In this document: positions 1 to 8,587 of the stretch, in pieces
Position numbering within the stretch: position 1 is the stretch's first letter
Layout: each line of letters starts with the position of its first letter
From: Pelagimonas sp.
GTDB lineage: Bacteria > Pseudomonadota > Alphaproteobacteria > Rhodobacterales > Rhodobacteraceae
Direction of reading: 5' to 3'
Assembly: GCA_025210345.1 (NCBI GenBank)
Contig: JAOARX010000024.1
Location: 62,001-126,000, forward strand
DNA: 64,000 bases
Notes under the pieces: model-generated
The model's input: the letters and a program-made list of their open reading frames with translations, nothing else
What the model was told of the DNA's origin: nothing
The model's database searches: none
Position numbers and translations under genes: made by a program

Positions 1-781
1 CTTCCTGGTTCAGATACAAGAGCACCCCGGCCCCCGCCTGCCCCATCGCCAACAACGCCGCATTCAGCTGCGGCCCGCAATCGCATTTGAGCGACCCTAG
101 CACATCGCCGGTAAAACAGGCGGAATGCAGCCGCGCCAGCACGGGTTTGTCGCGATCCGGGCGGCCCACTTCGATGGCGTAATGTTCTTCGCCGCCGTCT
201 TCGGGGCGGAAAATATGCAACCGCGTGTTATGCGCCGCCTCCAATGGCACACGCGCAGCCACCACATGGCCCAGCTCGGCCAGTTCCATCACATGCGGTG
301 CGGCGGCCTTGGCTGGGATCAGCGTCAGGTTCTCTTCGCCGGCCAGCGCCAGGGCATTGGTCACCTCTTGCACCAACACCGCCGGCAGCAGCCGTGCGGA
401 TTTGACCAATGTGATCGCCAGTCTTTGCAGTTCGCAGTCCCCCCCCCGGCGCGTGCGCAATGGGCCTTTCATCGGGACACGCAGATCGTCCGCCGGATCC
501 GCCAGCGCCTGCACCCAGTCCAACCCCGCGCCTTCGGGCAACAGGATTCGCGCCACATCTCCGTCATAGGCCCGCGCCTTGAGCGTTTCCGCCCGCCGCC
601 CGGTGACAACCAGATCAACCGCGCCCCGCGACTGCATCAGCGCAAACCGCGCGGGACAGGCGGTTTCCGCCGCCAGCACCAGCAGGGCCTGGCCCTCGCC
701 GGTTAGCAGAACCGGAACACCCATGCGCAGGTCCGCCCGCGCGCGGGCCAGCATGTCATTCAAATTCGGCCCCAAGGTCAC
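1..781 (-). CDS. ribA: GTP cyclohydrolase II RibA (partial, N-terminal part)
   Basis: The reading frame runs off the left edge; about 260 codons are present. GTP cyclohydrolase II opens the GTP imidazole ring, the first committed step of riboflavin synthesis. Near the left edge the protein reads HSACFTGDVLGSLKCDCGPQ, the family's zinc and GTP-binding core with the Cys residues in place. The N-terminal ~200 residues are a divergent extension, as seen in Rhodobacterales RibA proteins. I chose a GTG start at 781-779 because an AGGAGG ribosome site lies 6 nt upstream; the next in-frame ATG is 9 codons further in. It diverges from the response regulator at 949. The C-terminal part lies outside the window. 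Confidence 0.85.
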   Translation of the reverse strand, partial: MTLGPNLNDMLARARADLRMGVPVLLTGEGQALLVLAAETACPARFALMQSRGAVDLVVTGRRAETLKARAYDGDVARILLPEGAGLDWVQALADPADDLRVPMKGPLRTRRGGDCELQRLAITLVKSARLLPAVLVQEVTNALALAGEENLTLIPAKAAAPHVMELAELGHVVAARVPLEAAHNTRLHIFRPEDGGEEHYAIEVGRPDRDKPVLARLHSACFTGDVLGSLKCDCGPQLNAALLAMGQAGAGVLLYLNQE

Positions 782-948
782 GGCGCCCCTCCTGTCATAA
801 TTCGGTGGTCATGTTTCAAAACCACCCTCATTTCTGTAACATTTCCCGCCCTCGGACACGAGCGCGTGATCCGCTTGCAGCAATCCTTGCAGGGCTGCAC
901 AATTGGCCACATCTGGATGAAAACACAAGTCTTCAAGAGGTTTTGACC

Positions 949-1635
949 ATGGCACAGCTGCGAAACATCCTGCTCGTCGATGACGATGACGACCTGCGCG
1001 AGGCGCTGGCCGAGCAGCTCATCATGACCGAAGATTTCGAAGTCTTCGAAGCGGATAGCGGCGCAAACGCGATGGCCCGCGTCAAAGAGCAAACCTATGA
1101 TCTGGTGATCCTTGACGTGGGGCTGCCCGACACAGACGGGCGCGAATTGTGCAAACTCATGCGAAAACAGGGGGTCAAATCACCGATCCTGATGCTGACC
1201 GGACATGACAGCGACGCCGACACCATCCTGGGGCTGGATGCGGGCGCGAATGATTATGTCACCAAACCCTTTAAATTCCCGGTGCTTCTGGCCCGCATCC
1301 GCGCCCAGCTGCGCCAGCACGAACAATCCGAAGACGCGGTCTTTACCGTCGGCCCCTACACGTTCAAGCCTTCGATGAAGCTCTTGGTGCGCGAAGACGA
1401 CAGCAAGATCCGCTTGACCGAGAAAGAAACCAATATTCTCAAATTCTTGTACCGTTCGACCGATGGCGTGGTGCCACGCGATACGCTGCTGCATGAGGTC
1501 TGGGGATATAACGCCGGGGTCACCACCCATACGCTGGAAACGCATATCTATCGCCTGCGCCAAAAGATTGAACCCGATCCCGGCAATGCCCGTCTTTTGG
1601 TGACCGAAAGTGGCGGCTATCGCCTGGTGACGTGA
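949..1635 (+). CDS. OmpR-family response regulator, CenR-like
   Basis: This 229-residue DNA-binding response regulator has an N-terminal receiver domain (about residues 5-120) with the acidic cluster VDDDDD at 10-15, phospho-acceptor Asp56 in LDVGLPD, the LMLTG threonine and the TKPF lysine. A C-terminal winged-helix domain follows (about 130-229), ending in HIYRLRQKIE and GGYRLV. The ATG at 949 follows an AAGAGG site; the frame is open further upstream, but without a ribosome site. No histidine kinase gene is adjacent, so its partner is unlinked. The sequence resembles the conserved alphaproteobacterial envelope regulator CenR; that name is from memory of the family, not demonstrated. Transcription could end at the hairpin at 1828. 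Confidence 0.85.
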   Translation: MAQLRNILLVDDDDDLREALAEQLIMTEDFEVFEADSGANAMARVKEQTYDLVILDVGLPDTDGRELCKLMRKQGVKSPILMLTGHDSDADTILGLDAGANDYVTKPFKFPVLLARIRAQLRQHEQSEDAVFTVGPYTFKPSMKLLVREDDSKIRLTEKETNILKFLYRSTDGVVPRDTLLHEVWGYNAGVTTHTLETHIYRLRQKIEPDPGNARLLVTESGGYRLVT

Positions 1636-1764
1636 CGGCCAGCCTGAGACATTTGAGCCACGCCGCGGATCAACTGACGTTTCGTTAACGAAGTTTATGT
1701 CAAGTTGCCCTAAGGTCAGGTTATGTTGACGTAGATCAAAGATGCACAGCGCGCGCACCTTTAT

Positions 1765-1855
1765 CTGTATCAATATCGGTTCCCGACGCCTGTGCGGGTT
1801 ATCACAGGCACCTCCCTGTTGGACTACGCCGGGCCTTGCGCCCGGCCTTTTTTTT
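1765..1855 (+). ncRNA. candidate small RNA ending in a rho-independent terminator
   Basis: The 286-base gap after the response regulator holds two strong hairpins in a row. The first is GCCTGTG/CACAGGC (1788-1794 with 1803-1809). A single-stranded ACCTCCCTGTTGGACTAC linker follows, then the terminator stem at 1828-1846 with an 8-T tail. A C-rich CCTCCC between hairpins is typical of alphaproteobacterial trans-acting RNAs that mask ribosome sites, and the layout reminds me of the suhB/alpha-r14 RNA family, though I cannot confirm membership. The 5' end is a guess; no clear promoter was identified. It could instead be the 3' UTR of the response regulator mRNA. Confidence 0.45.
1828..1855 (+). 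terminator. rho-independent terminator
   Basis: A perfect 7-bp GC stem GCCGGGC/GCCCGGC (1828-1834 and 1840-1846) with loop CTTGC is followed by C and eight T residues. It ends the response regulator transcript or the candidate small RNA just upstream. Confidence 0.85.
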
Positions 1856-1921
1856 GATCCAAAACGGTGCAGTCTGTTCCAACGCCCGCAGTATCGGCAG
1901 ATTTCAACAGGAGATTTTCAT

Positions 1922-2206
1922 ATGGGTATTCTGGCCGCAGCCGCGCTTTTGTCGGTACTTTTCATGATCTGTGCGATTGCCGCGGTAAAGCGTCTGCTGG
2001 ATGGGCGTGCGCCGCTTCTCAATTCGCTATGCTTTATGATGACCCTGCCGCTGGCGGGTTTCTGGCTGCATCACCTTACGCCGCTTGATCTTGGGTTTGC
2101 GCGCGATACGGGAGATGGCTGGGCCACGGTTTCAGGTTTTGTCGTCTGCCTCGCCAGCGCGATCATCGGGGGCATTTTGTTTGCCTGGGGCGGAGCCCGC
2201 GACTGA
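1922..2206 (+). CDS. small hydrophobic membrane protein, unknown function
   Basis: This is a 94-residue protein with about three hydrophobic stretches: residues 2-20, about 35-52 around MMTLPLAGFWLHHL, and 68-90 ending in IIGGILFAWGGARD. It is therefore probably an inner-membrane protein. The ATG at 1922 follows an AGGAG site; the frame extends upstream but crosses the terminator, which rules out the longer version. I do not recognise a family. It is a single gene between a terminator and a convergent IMPACT-family gene. Confidence 0.6.
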   Translation: MGILAAAALLSVLFMICAIAAVKRLLDGRAPLLNSLCFMMTLPLAGFWLHHLTPLDLGFARDTGDGWATVSGFVVCLASAIIGGILFAWGGARD

Positions 2207-2263
2207 CGCATGGGCACTGTGCGTCAACTCAAGCAACGGCCCAACCGCCTGCCCCCTTTGATC

Positions 2264-2617
2264 TTATCCGCCGGCATGGTCCAGATAGTGGCGCACCGCA
2301 TCTTGGACATGCCGGAACCTGTCCCCGCCCAAGTGTTTGCCCCCATACCAGCGCGTAACCACGACGATCTGGTCACGCACCGCTTCGCGTTCCAGCATGC
2401 GCACGATCACCATCCCCGCTCCGCTTTCGCCATCGTCGTTCTTCAGCACCCCCGCATCGGTCAAACAGGCCCAGGTGTTATGCGTTGCCTTGGCGAATTT
2501 CTTTTTGCGTTTCAGCGCCTTCAAAAAGGCCTTGGCGTCTTCGGCCGACCGGCAAGCGCCGCCCGAGACCGCATATTTCGACCCGCGATCGGTGATGATG
2601 TTCTCAAAAATGACCAT
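2264..2617 (-). CDS. IMPACT/YigZ family (UPF0029) protein
   Basis: This 117-residue protein carries the UPF0029/IMPACT N-terminal fold: DRGSKYAVSGGAC near the start, KATHNTWA in the middle and TRWYGGKHLGGDRFRHV near the C-terminus. E. coli YigZ is about 200 residues; this short form lacks its C-terminal domain. The family is linked to translation-stress control in eukaryotes; the bacterial role is not settled. I start at ATG 2617 because the longer frame would include the terminator of the upstream antiporter gene. No strong ribosome site is visible. Confidence 0.7.
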   Translation of the reverse strand: MVIFENIITDRGSKYAVSGGACRSAEDAKAFLKALKRKKKFAKATHNTWACLTDAGVLKNDDGESGAGMVIVRMLEREAVRDQIVVVTRWYGGKHLGGDRFRHVQDAVRHYLDHAGG

Positions 2618-2685
2618 GCCAGACGTGGTACCCAGAATGCGCCGGGATGAAAAGTGCCCGCACAGCCCAGCCAGACGCCACACGC

Positions 2686-2712
2686 AAAAGCCCCGACGCA
2701 GGGGCCGGGGCT
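2686..2712 (-). terminator. rho-independent terminator after the antiporter gene
   Basis: Read on the minus strand, AGCCCCG (2712-2706) pairs with CGGGGCT (2695-2689) across a 10-base loop, and a short T run follows. It lies 29 bases past the antiporter stop codon and before the IMPACT-family gene on the same strand. Confidence 0.65.
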
Positions 2713-2740
2713 TTCCTTGTTGCATGGGCGCGGGATGCAG

Positions 2741-3988
2741 TTACATCAACTCGGGCTCACGCCCCACCTTTTGCGCCAGCTTGCCAACGGTCAATCCCTG
2801 CACGATGATCGAAAAGATCACGATGACATAGGTGACGGTCAGGATCAGCGGCTTCCATTCGCTGTCGGGCAAGGACAGGGCCAGCGCAACCGAGATACCC
2901 CCCTTAAGCCCACCCCAAGTCATGATCGGCGTCACCCCGGGTGCAAACACGCGGAAGGGTTTCAGGATCATGATGGGCACGGCCACGGCGGTCAGACGCC
3001 CAACCAGCGCCAGCGCGATTGAAATGACGCCGGTCACCAGGAAATCTATTTCCAGCTGCACCGCGAAAACCTCGAACCCGATGAGCATGAACAAGATCGC
3101 ATTCAGGATTTCGTCGATCAGCACCCAGAATTTGTCCACATATTCGCGGGTTTCTTCCGACATGCCATGCTTGGCACCGATATCCCCGATCAACAGGCCT
3201 GCACAAACCGCGGCGATGGGCGCTGAAACATGCAGCCAGATCGCCAGCTCATAGCCACCAAACGCAAGACCAAGGGTCAAGAGAACCTCAAGCGAATAAT
3301 CATCAATGTGACGCATGACCCGGAAGGTCAGCCACCCCAAGGCAAGCCCCAGAACCGCACCGCCAAAGGCCTCTTGCACGAAAAGCTTGATCGCCCCCAT
3401 CGCGCCGCCTTCGCCATGGGCATCATGCGGAAATGCCAGGCCCACGAGAACCAGAAACACGACATAGCCCACGCCATCGTTGAACAGGCTTTCCCCGGCG
3501 ACCTTGGTCTCAAGCGTCTTGTTCAGGTTGGCCTCTTTCAAAACGCCCATGACCGCAACCGGATCCGTGGGTGAAATCAATGACCCAAAGACCAGCGCGA
3601 TCAGAATCGGCGCTCCCGTCAGCCACGAAAACCCCACGCCGATCACCGCGGTGGACAGCGCCACGCCGATCGTCGCCATCAACAAAACCGTGGGCCAGAC
3701 CGCCCGCAGATCTGACAGCTTCACATGCAGCGCCCCCGCGAACAGCAACAGCCCCAGCATCCCCTCAAGCAGCGCATCCGAGAAATGGAACCCCTCGACC
3801 GTGCCCCGCAAGGTCGCCGCGATCTCAAGCGCAGGCACAGCCATGTCCAAAAGCAACGCGCAAAACGAAGCCAAAAGAGCCACAACAAGGATGCCGATCG
3901 CAGAGGGCAGCCGCAAAAAGAAATAGTTGATCGCGCCAAAAACCCCGGCCAGTACGATCAGAAATGATGTGATTTGAAGTAGGTTCAT
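2741..3988 (-). CDS. Na+/H+ antiporter, CPA1 (NhaP-type) family
   Basis: This 415-residue polytopic inner-membrane protein has about twelve hydrophobic segments. Family-defining stretches are visible: SLISPTDPVAVMGVL (ion-binding Asp in the PTDP motif) and GESLFNDGVGYVVF (Asn-Asp pair), with a later GLKGGISVALALSLP segment. These mark cation:proton antiporter-1 exchangers that expel Na+ or K+ for H+, used in pH and salt homeostasis of marine bacteria. I start at MNLLQITSF (3988). Upstream to pnp lies a 387-base gap. Ion specificity cannot be read from the sequence. Confidence 0.85.
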   Translation of the reverse strand: MNLLQITSFLIVLAGVFGAINYFFLRLPSAIGILVVALLASFCALLLDMAVPALEIAATLRGTVEGFHFSDALLEGMLGLLLFAGALHVKLSDLRAVWPTVLLMATIGVALSTAVIGVGFSWLTGAPILIALVFGSLISPTDPVAVMGVLKEANLNKTLETKVAGESLFNDGVGYVVFLVLVGLAFPHDAHGEGGAMGAIKLFVQEAFGGAVLGLALGWLTFRVMRHIDDYSLEVLLTLGLAFGGYELAIWLHVSAPIAAVCAGLLIGDIGAKHGMSEETREYVDKFWVLIDEILNAILFMLIGFEVFAVQLEIDFLVTGVISIALALVGRLTAVAVPIMILKPFRVFAPGVTPIMTWGGLKGGISVALALSLPDSEWKPLILTVTYVIVIFSIIVQGLTVGKLAQKVGREPELM

Positions 3989-4375
3989 TGAATGCCCCGG
4001 TCCTGAATAACCCTGAATGGTCCCGATTTTCCCGTTGGTTATCACGAATGCGCAAAATTGCATGCTTTTTCTGCGGGTTTAGGGAAATGACCGGGGGCGC
4101 GGGGGAAGGATTTTCGAAAATCCTTTGGGGCCCTGCCCCTTTCTCTTTCAGGATATTCCCCCGGGATATTCCAGAACAAAAGAGTTTGGCGACCTCAGCC
4201 GCCCGGGTGCAAATTTGCTTTCAAAACCGTGGAAAACAGGCTATGGGCGATGGCATCTGAGACGTGACGCCTTTGGCCTCGGGCGCGTGCAAGAAGGATA
4301 GAGGTCGGTGGCAATGGGGCCACCATGACAACGGAGGACCGGGGAGGGCCCCGGAGTGCCTCCAGCTAGGAATAG
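3989..4375. other. 387-base intergenic region with a palindrome, degenerate repeat pair and pnp leader
   Basis: No protein gene is supported here. The region holds a perfect 20-bp palindrome (4106-4125: AAGGATTTTC/GAAAATCCTT). It also holds two head-to-head degenerate copies of the dispersed GGATATT repeat (about 4144-4190). Close to pnp there is a leader hairpin (about 4334-4364) in which GGAGG and CCGGGG pair with CCCCGG and CCTCC. Promoters of the antiporter (minus) and pnp (plus) must lie here, but I see no clear -35/-10 pair. Confidence 0.6.
4334..4364 (+). promoter_or_regulatory. pnp leader stem-loop
   Basis: Just upstream of the pnp ribosome site the RNA can fold so that GGAGG...CCGGGG pairs with CCCCGG...CCTCC, leaving a small internal loop. 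In E. coli a pnp leader stem is cut by RNase III and PNPase then represses its own mRNA; a similar role here is inference. Coordinates are good to a few bases. Confidence 0.45.
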
Positions 4376-6517
4376 ATGATGTTCAACGAAGTTAAGAAAT
4401 CCATCCAGTGGGGCGAAGAGACCCTGACACTGGAAACCGGCAAGGTTGCCCGTCAGGCGGACGGCACCGTGATCGCCACGCTGGGCGAAACCAGCGTCAT
4501 GGCGAACGTGACCTTTGCCAAGCAACAAAAGCCGGGGCAGGACTTTTTCCCGCTGACCGTACACTACCAAGAGAAATACTATGCCGCTGGTAAAGTGCCC
4601 GGCGGTTTCTTCAAGCGCGAAGCGCGCCCGACCGAAAAAGAGACCCTGACCGCGCGTCTGATCGACCGTCCGATCCGCCCGCTGTTCGTGCCCGGCTTTA
4701 AGAACGAAGTCCTGGTCATGTGCACCGTGCTCTCGCACGATCTGGTCAATGACCCCGACATGGTTGCGATGATCGCGGCCTCGGCGGCGCTGACCATTTC
4801 CGGCGCCCCCTTCCGTGGCCCGATCGGCGCCGCGCGCGTTGGTTTCGAAGATGGCGAATATGTGCTGAACCCGACCGTCGACGACATGGATCAGCTGCGC
4901 AACAACCCCGAGCAGCGTCTCGACCTGGTTGTCGCGGGTACCAAAGACGCCGTGATGATGGTTGAATCCGAAGCCTATGAGCTGACCGAAGAGGAAATGC
5001 TGGGCGCGGTTCTGTTTGCACATGAGCAAATGCAGCCGGTCATCGACCTGATCATTGATCTGGCCGAAGAGACCGCCAAAGAGCCCTTCGAATTCGAAGC
5101 CCCCGATTACAGCGAAATCTTCGAAGCGGTCAAAGCCGCGGGCGAAGCCCAGATGCGCGACGCCTATGCCATCACCGTCAAGCAAGACCGCGTTGCCGCG
5201 GTTGCCGCTGCCAAGGAGGCGATCATTGCGTCCTTGACCGAGGAACAGCAAGAAGACGCAAACCTGGGTTCGGCGCTGAAAAAGCTGGAATCCGGCGTGC
5301 TGCGTGGCACCGTTGTGAAAGAAGGCAAGCGTATTGATGGCCGTGCACTGGACGAAGTGCGTGACATCGTTTGCGAAACCGGCTTTTTGCCGCGCACCCA
5401 TGGGTCGGCTCTGTTCACCCGTGGCGAAACCCAGGGTCTGGTTGTGACCACGCTGGGCACCGGCGACGATGAGCAGATCATCGACGCGCTGCATGGCAAC
5501 TATCGTTCGAACTTCATGCTGCATTACAACTTCCCGCCCTATTCGGTTGGCGAAGTGGGCCGCGTGGGGTCGCCCGGTCGCCGCGAAATCGGCCACGGCA
5601 AACTGGCATGGCGCGCGTTGCAGGCGGTTCTGCCGGCCGCGACCGAGTTCCCCTACACCGTGCGTGTGGTGTCCGAGATCACGGAATCCAACGGCTCGTC
5701 CTCGATGGCATCGGTCTGTGGTGGTTCGCTGTCCATGATGGACGCCGGTGTTCCCTTGAAAGCGCCGGTTGCCGGTGTGGCCATGGGTCTGGTTCTGGAA
5801 GACGACGGCGATTTCGCCATCCTGACCGACATTCTGGGTGACGAAGATCATCTGGGTGATATGGACTTTAAGGTGGCTGGCACCGAAAACGGCATCACCT
5901 CTTTGCAGATGGACATCAAGGTTGCGGGCATCACCCCCGAAATCATGACCAAGGCGCTGGCACAGGCCAAGGCCGGTCGCCTGCACATCCTCGACAAGAT
6001 GTCCGGCGCCCTGACCGAAGCGGCTGAATTCTCGGTTCACGCACCGCGCATCGAAACCATGCAGATCCCCACCGACAAGATCCGTGAAGTGATCGGCTCG
6101 GGCGGTAAAGTGATCCGCGAGATCGTGGAAACCTCGGGTGCCAAGGTCGACATCAACGACGACGGCATCATCAAGATCGCCTCGCCCGACGGTGAATCGA
6201 TCCAGAAGGCTTATGACATGATCCACTCGATCGTGGCCGAGCCGGAGGAAGGCGAGATCTACAAAGGCAAGGTCGTCAAGATCGTCGATTTCGGTGCCTT
6301 CGTGAACTTCTTTGGCAAACGTGACGGTCTGGTGCATGTGTCGCAGATCGAAAACCGCCGCCTGAACCACCCCTCGGACGTTCTGAAGGAAGGTCAGGAA
6401 GTGTTCGTCAAGCTCCTGGGCTTTGATGATCGCGGCAAGGTGCGTCTGGCCATGAAGATGGTGGATCAGGAAACCGGCACCGAGATCCCGCGCGAAGAGA
6501 AGAAAAAAGAAGACTGA
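4376..6517 (+). CDS. pnp: polyribonucleotide nucleotidyltransferase (PNPase)
   Basis: This is a full-length 713-residue PNPase, the phosphorolytic 3'-5' exoribonuclease of the RNA degradosome. In order there are two RNase PH-like domains (about 1-215 and 310-540) joined by an all-alpha linker, then a KH domain (about 552-610, with the loop [11 protein letters not shown]) and an S1 domain (about 622-692, [30 protein letters not shown]). The second core has the FNFPPYS-like [11 protein letters not shown] stretch and the [11 protein letters not shown] phosphate loop. ATG 4376 is followed directly by a second ATG; a TAGGAA site precedes them. rpsO, its usual operon partner upstream, here lies downstream on the opposite strand. 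Confidence 0.98.
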   Translation: MMFNEVKKSIQWGEETLTLETGKVARQADGTVIATLGETSVMANVTFAKQQKPGQDFFPLTVHYQEKYYAAGKVPGGFFKREARPTEKETLTARLIDRPIRPLFVPGFKNEVLVMCTVLSHDLVNDPDMVAMIAASAALTISGAPFRGPIGAARVGFEDGEYVLNPTVDDMDQLRNNPEQRLDLVVAGTKDAVMMVESEAYELTEEEMLGAVLFAHEQMQPVIDLIIDLAEETAKEPFEFEAPDYSEIFEAVKAAGEAQMRDAYAITVKQDRVAAVAAAKEAIIASLTEEQQEDANLGSALKKLESGVLRGTVVKEGKRIDGRALDEVRDIVCETGFLPRTHGSALFTRGETQGLVVTTLGTGDDEQIIDALHGNYRSNFMLHYNFPPYSVGEVGRVGSPGRREIGHGKLAWRALQAVLPAATEFPYTVRVVSEITESNGSSSMASVCGGSLSMMDAGVPLKAPVAGVAMGLVLEDDGDFAILTDILGDEDHLGDMDFKVAGTENGITSLQMDIKVAGITPEIMTKALAQAKAGRLHILDKMSGALTEAAEFSVHAPRIETMQIPTDKIREVIGSGGKVIREIVETSGAKVDINDDGIIKIASPDGESIQKAYDMIHSIVAEPEEGEIYKGKVVKIVDFGAFVNFFGKRDGLVHVSQIENRRLNHPSDVLKEGQEVFVKLLGFDDRGKVRLAMKMVDQETGTEIPREEKKKED

Positions 6518-6634
6518 TCACATCCGTGACAGTTGGACAGGATTGGGGCGCCCTCTGGGTGCCCCTTTTCGTTGCGCACAAGGGGTCGTTTCTCAGGCTG
6601 CGCTGTGCTTTGTCCCGACCCGCCAGACACAAAA

Positions 6635-6663
6635 ACGCCCGTTCCAACCGGAACGGGCGTTCT
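6635..6663. terminator. bidirectional terminator between pnp and rpsO
   Basis: A 12-bp stem AACGCCCGTTCC/GGAACGGGCGTT with loop AACC lies between the two convergent genes. A-rich sequence precedes it and TTCTTT follows, so it can end transcripts from either strand. Confidence 0.85.
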
Positions 6664-6712
6664 TTGATCTTGTTTGGCAAGGCCGTTGGCCGGCCTGCCT
6701 GCGCGGGCGGTC

Positions 6713-6982
6713 TTAGCGACGGATGCCCAGGCGCTTGATCAGGTCCTGATAGCGCGCTTCGTCTTTGCCCTTGGTGTAGTCCAGCAGCTTACGACGCTGA
6801 GCAACCAATTTCAGAAGGCCACGACGCGAGTGGTTGTCCTTCTTGTGGGTTTTGAAGTGCTCGGTCAGGGTAGAGATACGCGAGGTCAGGATAGCGATCT
6901 GAACTTCCGGGGAACCGGTGTCGCCTTCCTTGGTTCCGTATTCTTTCATCAGACGGGCTTTTTCTTCCGGCGTGATCGACAT
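6713..6982 (-). CDS. rpsO: 30S ribosomal protein S15
   Basis: This 89-residue protein is S15 over its full length: [20 protein letters not shown] at the N-terminus, [29 protein letters not shown] and the basic end [10 protein letters not shown]15 binds the central domain of 16S rRNA early in 30S assembly. The start is fixed by an AAAGGAG site before ATG 6982. It faces pnp tail to tail, with a shared terminator between them, so it is not co-transcribed with pnp as in enterobacteria. Confidence 0.97.
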   Translation of the reverse strand: MSITPEEKARLMKEYGTKEGDTGSPEVQIAILTSRISTLTEHFKTHKKDNHSRRGLLKLVAQRRKLLDYTKGKDEARYQDLIKRLGIRR

Positions 6983-7163
6983 CGGGGTCTCCTTTCGAGA
7001 ATAAAGGGTTATGGCACAAGCCGGGATGTCGTCCAGCAGGGCCCGTGGAGAAATCCGCCATGGCGGATGCGCGCTCTTACGCGATTTTACATGATTCGCA
7101 AAGGTCGAAATGCCCCCTGGGGGGCATTGCATGTTTGGGGTCAAAGGGTGCGGGGCCCAACGG

Positions 7164-8180
7164 TTACTGGAACCCCAAAACCCCGGCATCGCTTGAACCG
7201 ATCAGCACGACATCCTCCAACGGTGGGGCATCCGCAGTGGGAAGCAGGCTAAGCACATTCCCACCCACGACAATTTCGGACGTCGTCGGATCGTCCACGC
7301 TTGCCCGGATCTCAACCAAGGGCGCATCATCCGATCCGCTGTCATCATAGACCACCAAAAGCTGATCTTCACCGGGATCGAAATCAACCAGTTCAGCCGC
7401 CTCTTGCACGATCCAGTCACCCAGAACAAAGCTATCCGCGCCCTCGCCGCCTGTGACCACATCCCCGTTGCCAATGCCAAAGGTGTCGTCACCATCGCCA
7501 CCGTTCAGGTAATCGGTCCCATCAAGGTCATCCCCATTGGCCGCGCGCAGGACGCCGCTGATCATGTCGTCGCCCCCCCCACCAGAAAGCGTATCGCGAC
7601 CCAGGCCGCCATTCAGAGCATCGTCGTCTTCGCGCCCATGCAAGATGTCATCGCCGGCACCGCCATCCAGGGCGTCATCCCCCAATCCCCCTTCAAGACG
7701 GTCGTCGCCTCCGCCGCCATCCAAACGGTCGTCACCATCGTGGCCATAGATCTGGTCGTCATCTTCGCCGCCACCAAGCAGGTCATCGCCATCTTCGCCG
7801 TGCAGGGTGTCATTTCCGGCCCCGCCAAAGATCGTGTCCGAACCTTCGCCACCATGGGCCTGATCCGCGCCCCCTGCCAGGTTCAGAACATCAGCGCCCG
7901 CCGCGCCGGTCAGGTGGTCCGACCCCTCTGTTCCGGTCTCTGTCACGGCCTCATCACCGGGCTGCGCGTCGCCCCCGTCATCATCACCCTGGGGTTCGGT
8001 TATCCCGAGCTTGTCGAACAAAGAGGGGTCTTCGCTGACGTCGGTGGTGCTGCCCTCTTCCTGTTCGGCTTCATCAAGGTTGCTCTGATCATCATCGGCA
8101 TCATCGTCCTCTCCCCCGGTAGAGACCATCACGACCGAGCCAATCAACATCATGCTTAGCAGACCTGCGAGGAGATACAT
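7164..8180 (-). CDS. RTX-repeat calcium-binding protein with N-terminal membrane anchor
   Basis: About 338 residues. A hydrophobic N-terminus (residues 1-19, [20 protein letters not shown]) is followed by a very acidic linker of roughly 60 residues. Then come ten or more glycine/aspartate nonapeptides of the GGxGxDxLxG type (about 100-230), and a C-terminal segment with [20 protein letters not shown] like the tail of secreted RTX proteins. The nonapeptides form a calcium-binding parallel beta roll. A signal or anchor at the N-terminus is unusual for RTX proteins, which normally leave by type I secretion from a C-terminal signal. I start at the second ATG (8180), which has an AAGGA site at good spacing; ATG 8189 is the alternative. 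No secretion genes are adjacent. Confidence 0.75.
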   Translation of the reverse strand: MYLLAGLLSMMLIGSVVMVSTGGEDDDADDDQSNLDEAEQEEGSTTDVSEDPSLFDKLGITEPQGDDDGGDAQPGDEAVTETGTEGSDHLTGAAGADVLNLAGGADQAHGGEGSDTIFGGAGNDTLHGEDGDDLLGGGEDDDQIYGHDGDDRLDGGGGDDRLEGGLGDDALDGGAGDDILHGREDDDALNGGLGRDTLSGGGGDDMISGVLRAANGDDLDGTDYLNGGDGDDTFGIGNGDVVTGGEGADSFVLGDWIVQEAAELVDFDPGEDQLLVVYDDSGSDDAPLVEIRASVDDPTTSEIVVGGNVLSLLPTADAPPLEDVVLIGSSDAGVLGFQ

Positions 8181-8275
8181 CACACCCATCCTTGTTCGAA
8201 AACACAGGGCATTATCGCGGGCCTCATGGGTTTCGCCAAAGAGTTTCGGGTAAACGGGTTAACATAACCTTTGGG

Positions 8276-8587
8276 TCAGCGCGCGCGTTCGATCTCTTGC
8301 AAGACGTCGGTGGCCAGCCCGCCAATGATCGGCACCACTTCGATCTGCCCCAAGAGCAACACCAGCAAAGACACCAGCAGGCTCGCCCCGAGCGCAGTGC
8401 CCAGGCCAAAGGCCAAACCCCTTAGAAAGTGAAATGAAATCAGACGCATAGGCGAGTTATGCATTTGCACGAACCGATGCCCGTTCAGCCGTTCTACTTC
8501 GTCTGAAAGCCGATTGAGATCCGTGTGCAGCTGGGCTTGCCGGGTTTCAAGCGGAAGGCCCTGATCAGTTGGAGAACCTTCAGTCAT
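8276..8587 (-). CDS. DUF5665 family membrane protein
   Basis: This 103-residue protein has a polar N-terminal half with a heptad-like stretch (LHTDLNRLSDEVERLNGHR). The hallmark RFVQMHNSPMRLISFHFLRG comes next, then one or two membrane segments (GLAFGLGTALGASLLVSLLVLLL), as in DUF5665 proteins. Function is unknown. Its ATG lies inside the last codons of the upstream DUF1643 gene (8-base overlap, ATGACTGA), so the pair is probably translationally coupled. Confidence 0.75.
   Translation of the reverse strand: MTEGSPTDQGLPLETRQAQLHTDLNRLSDEVERLNGHRFVQMHNSPMRLISFHFLRGLAFGLGTALGASLLVSLLVLLLGQIEVVPIIGGLATDVLQEIERAR

Noticed and set aside
1693-1706. CtrA-like TTAA-N7-TTAA site after the response regulator
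   Set aside because: Only one half matches the consensus; too weak to support.
4241-6370. A 709-codon open frame antiparallel to pnp
   Set aside because: It is the mirror of a highly conserved gene with strong GC third-position bias; its translation is rich in His, Arg and Gly without domains.
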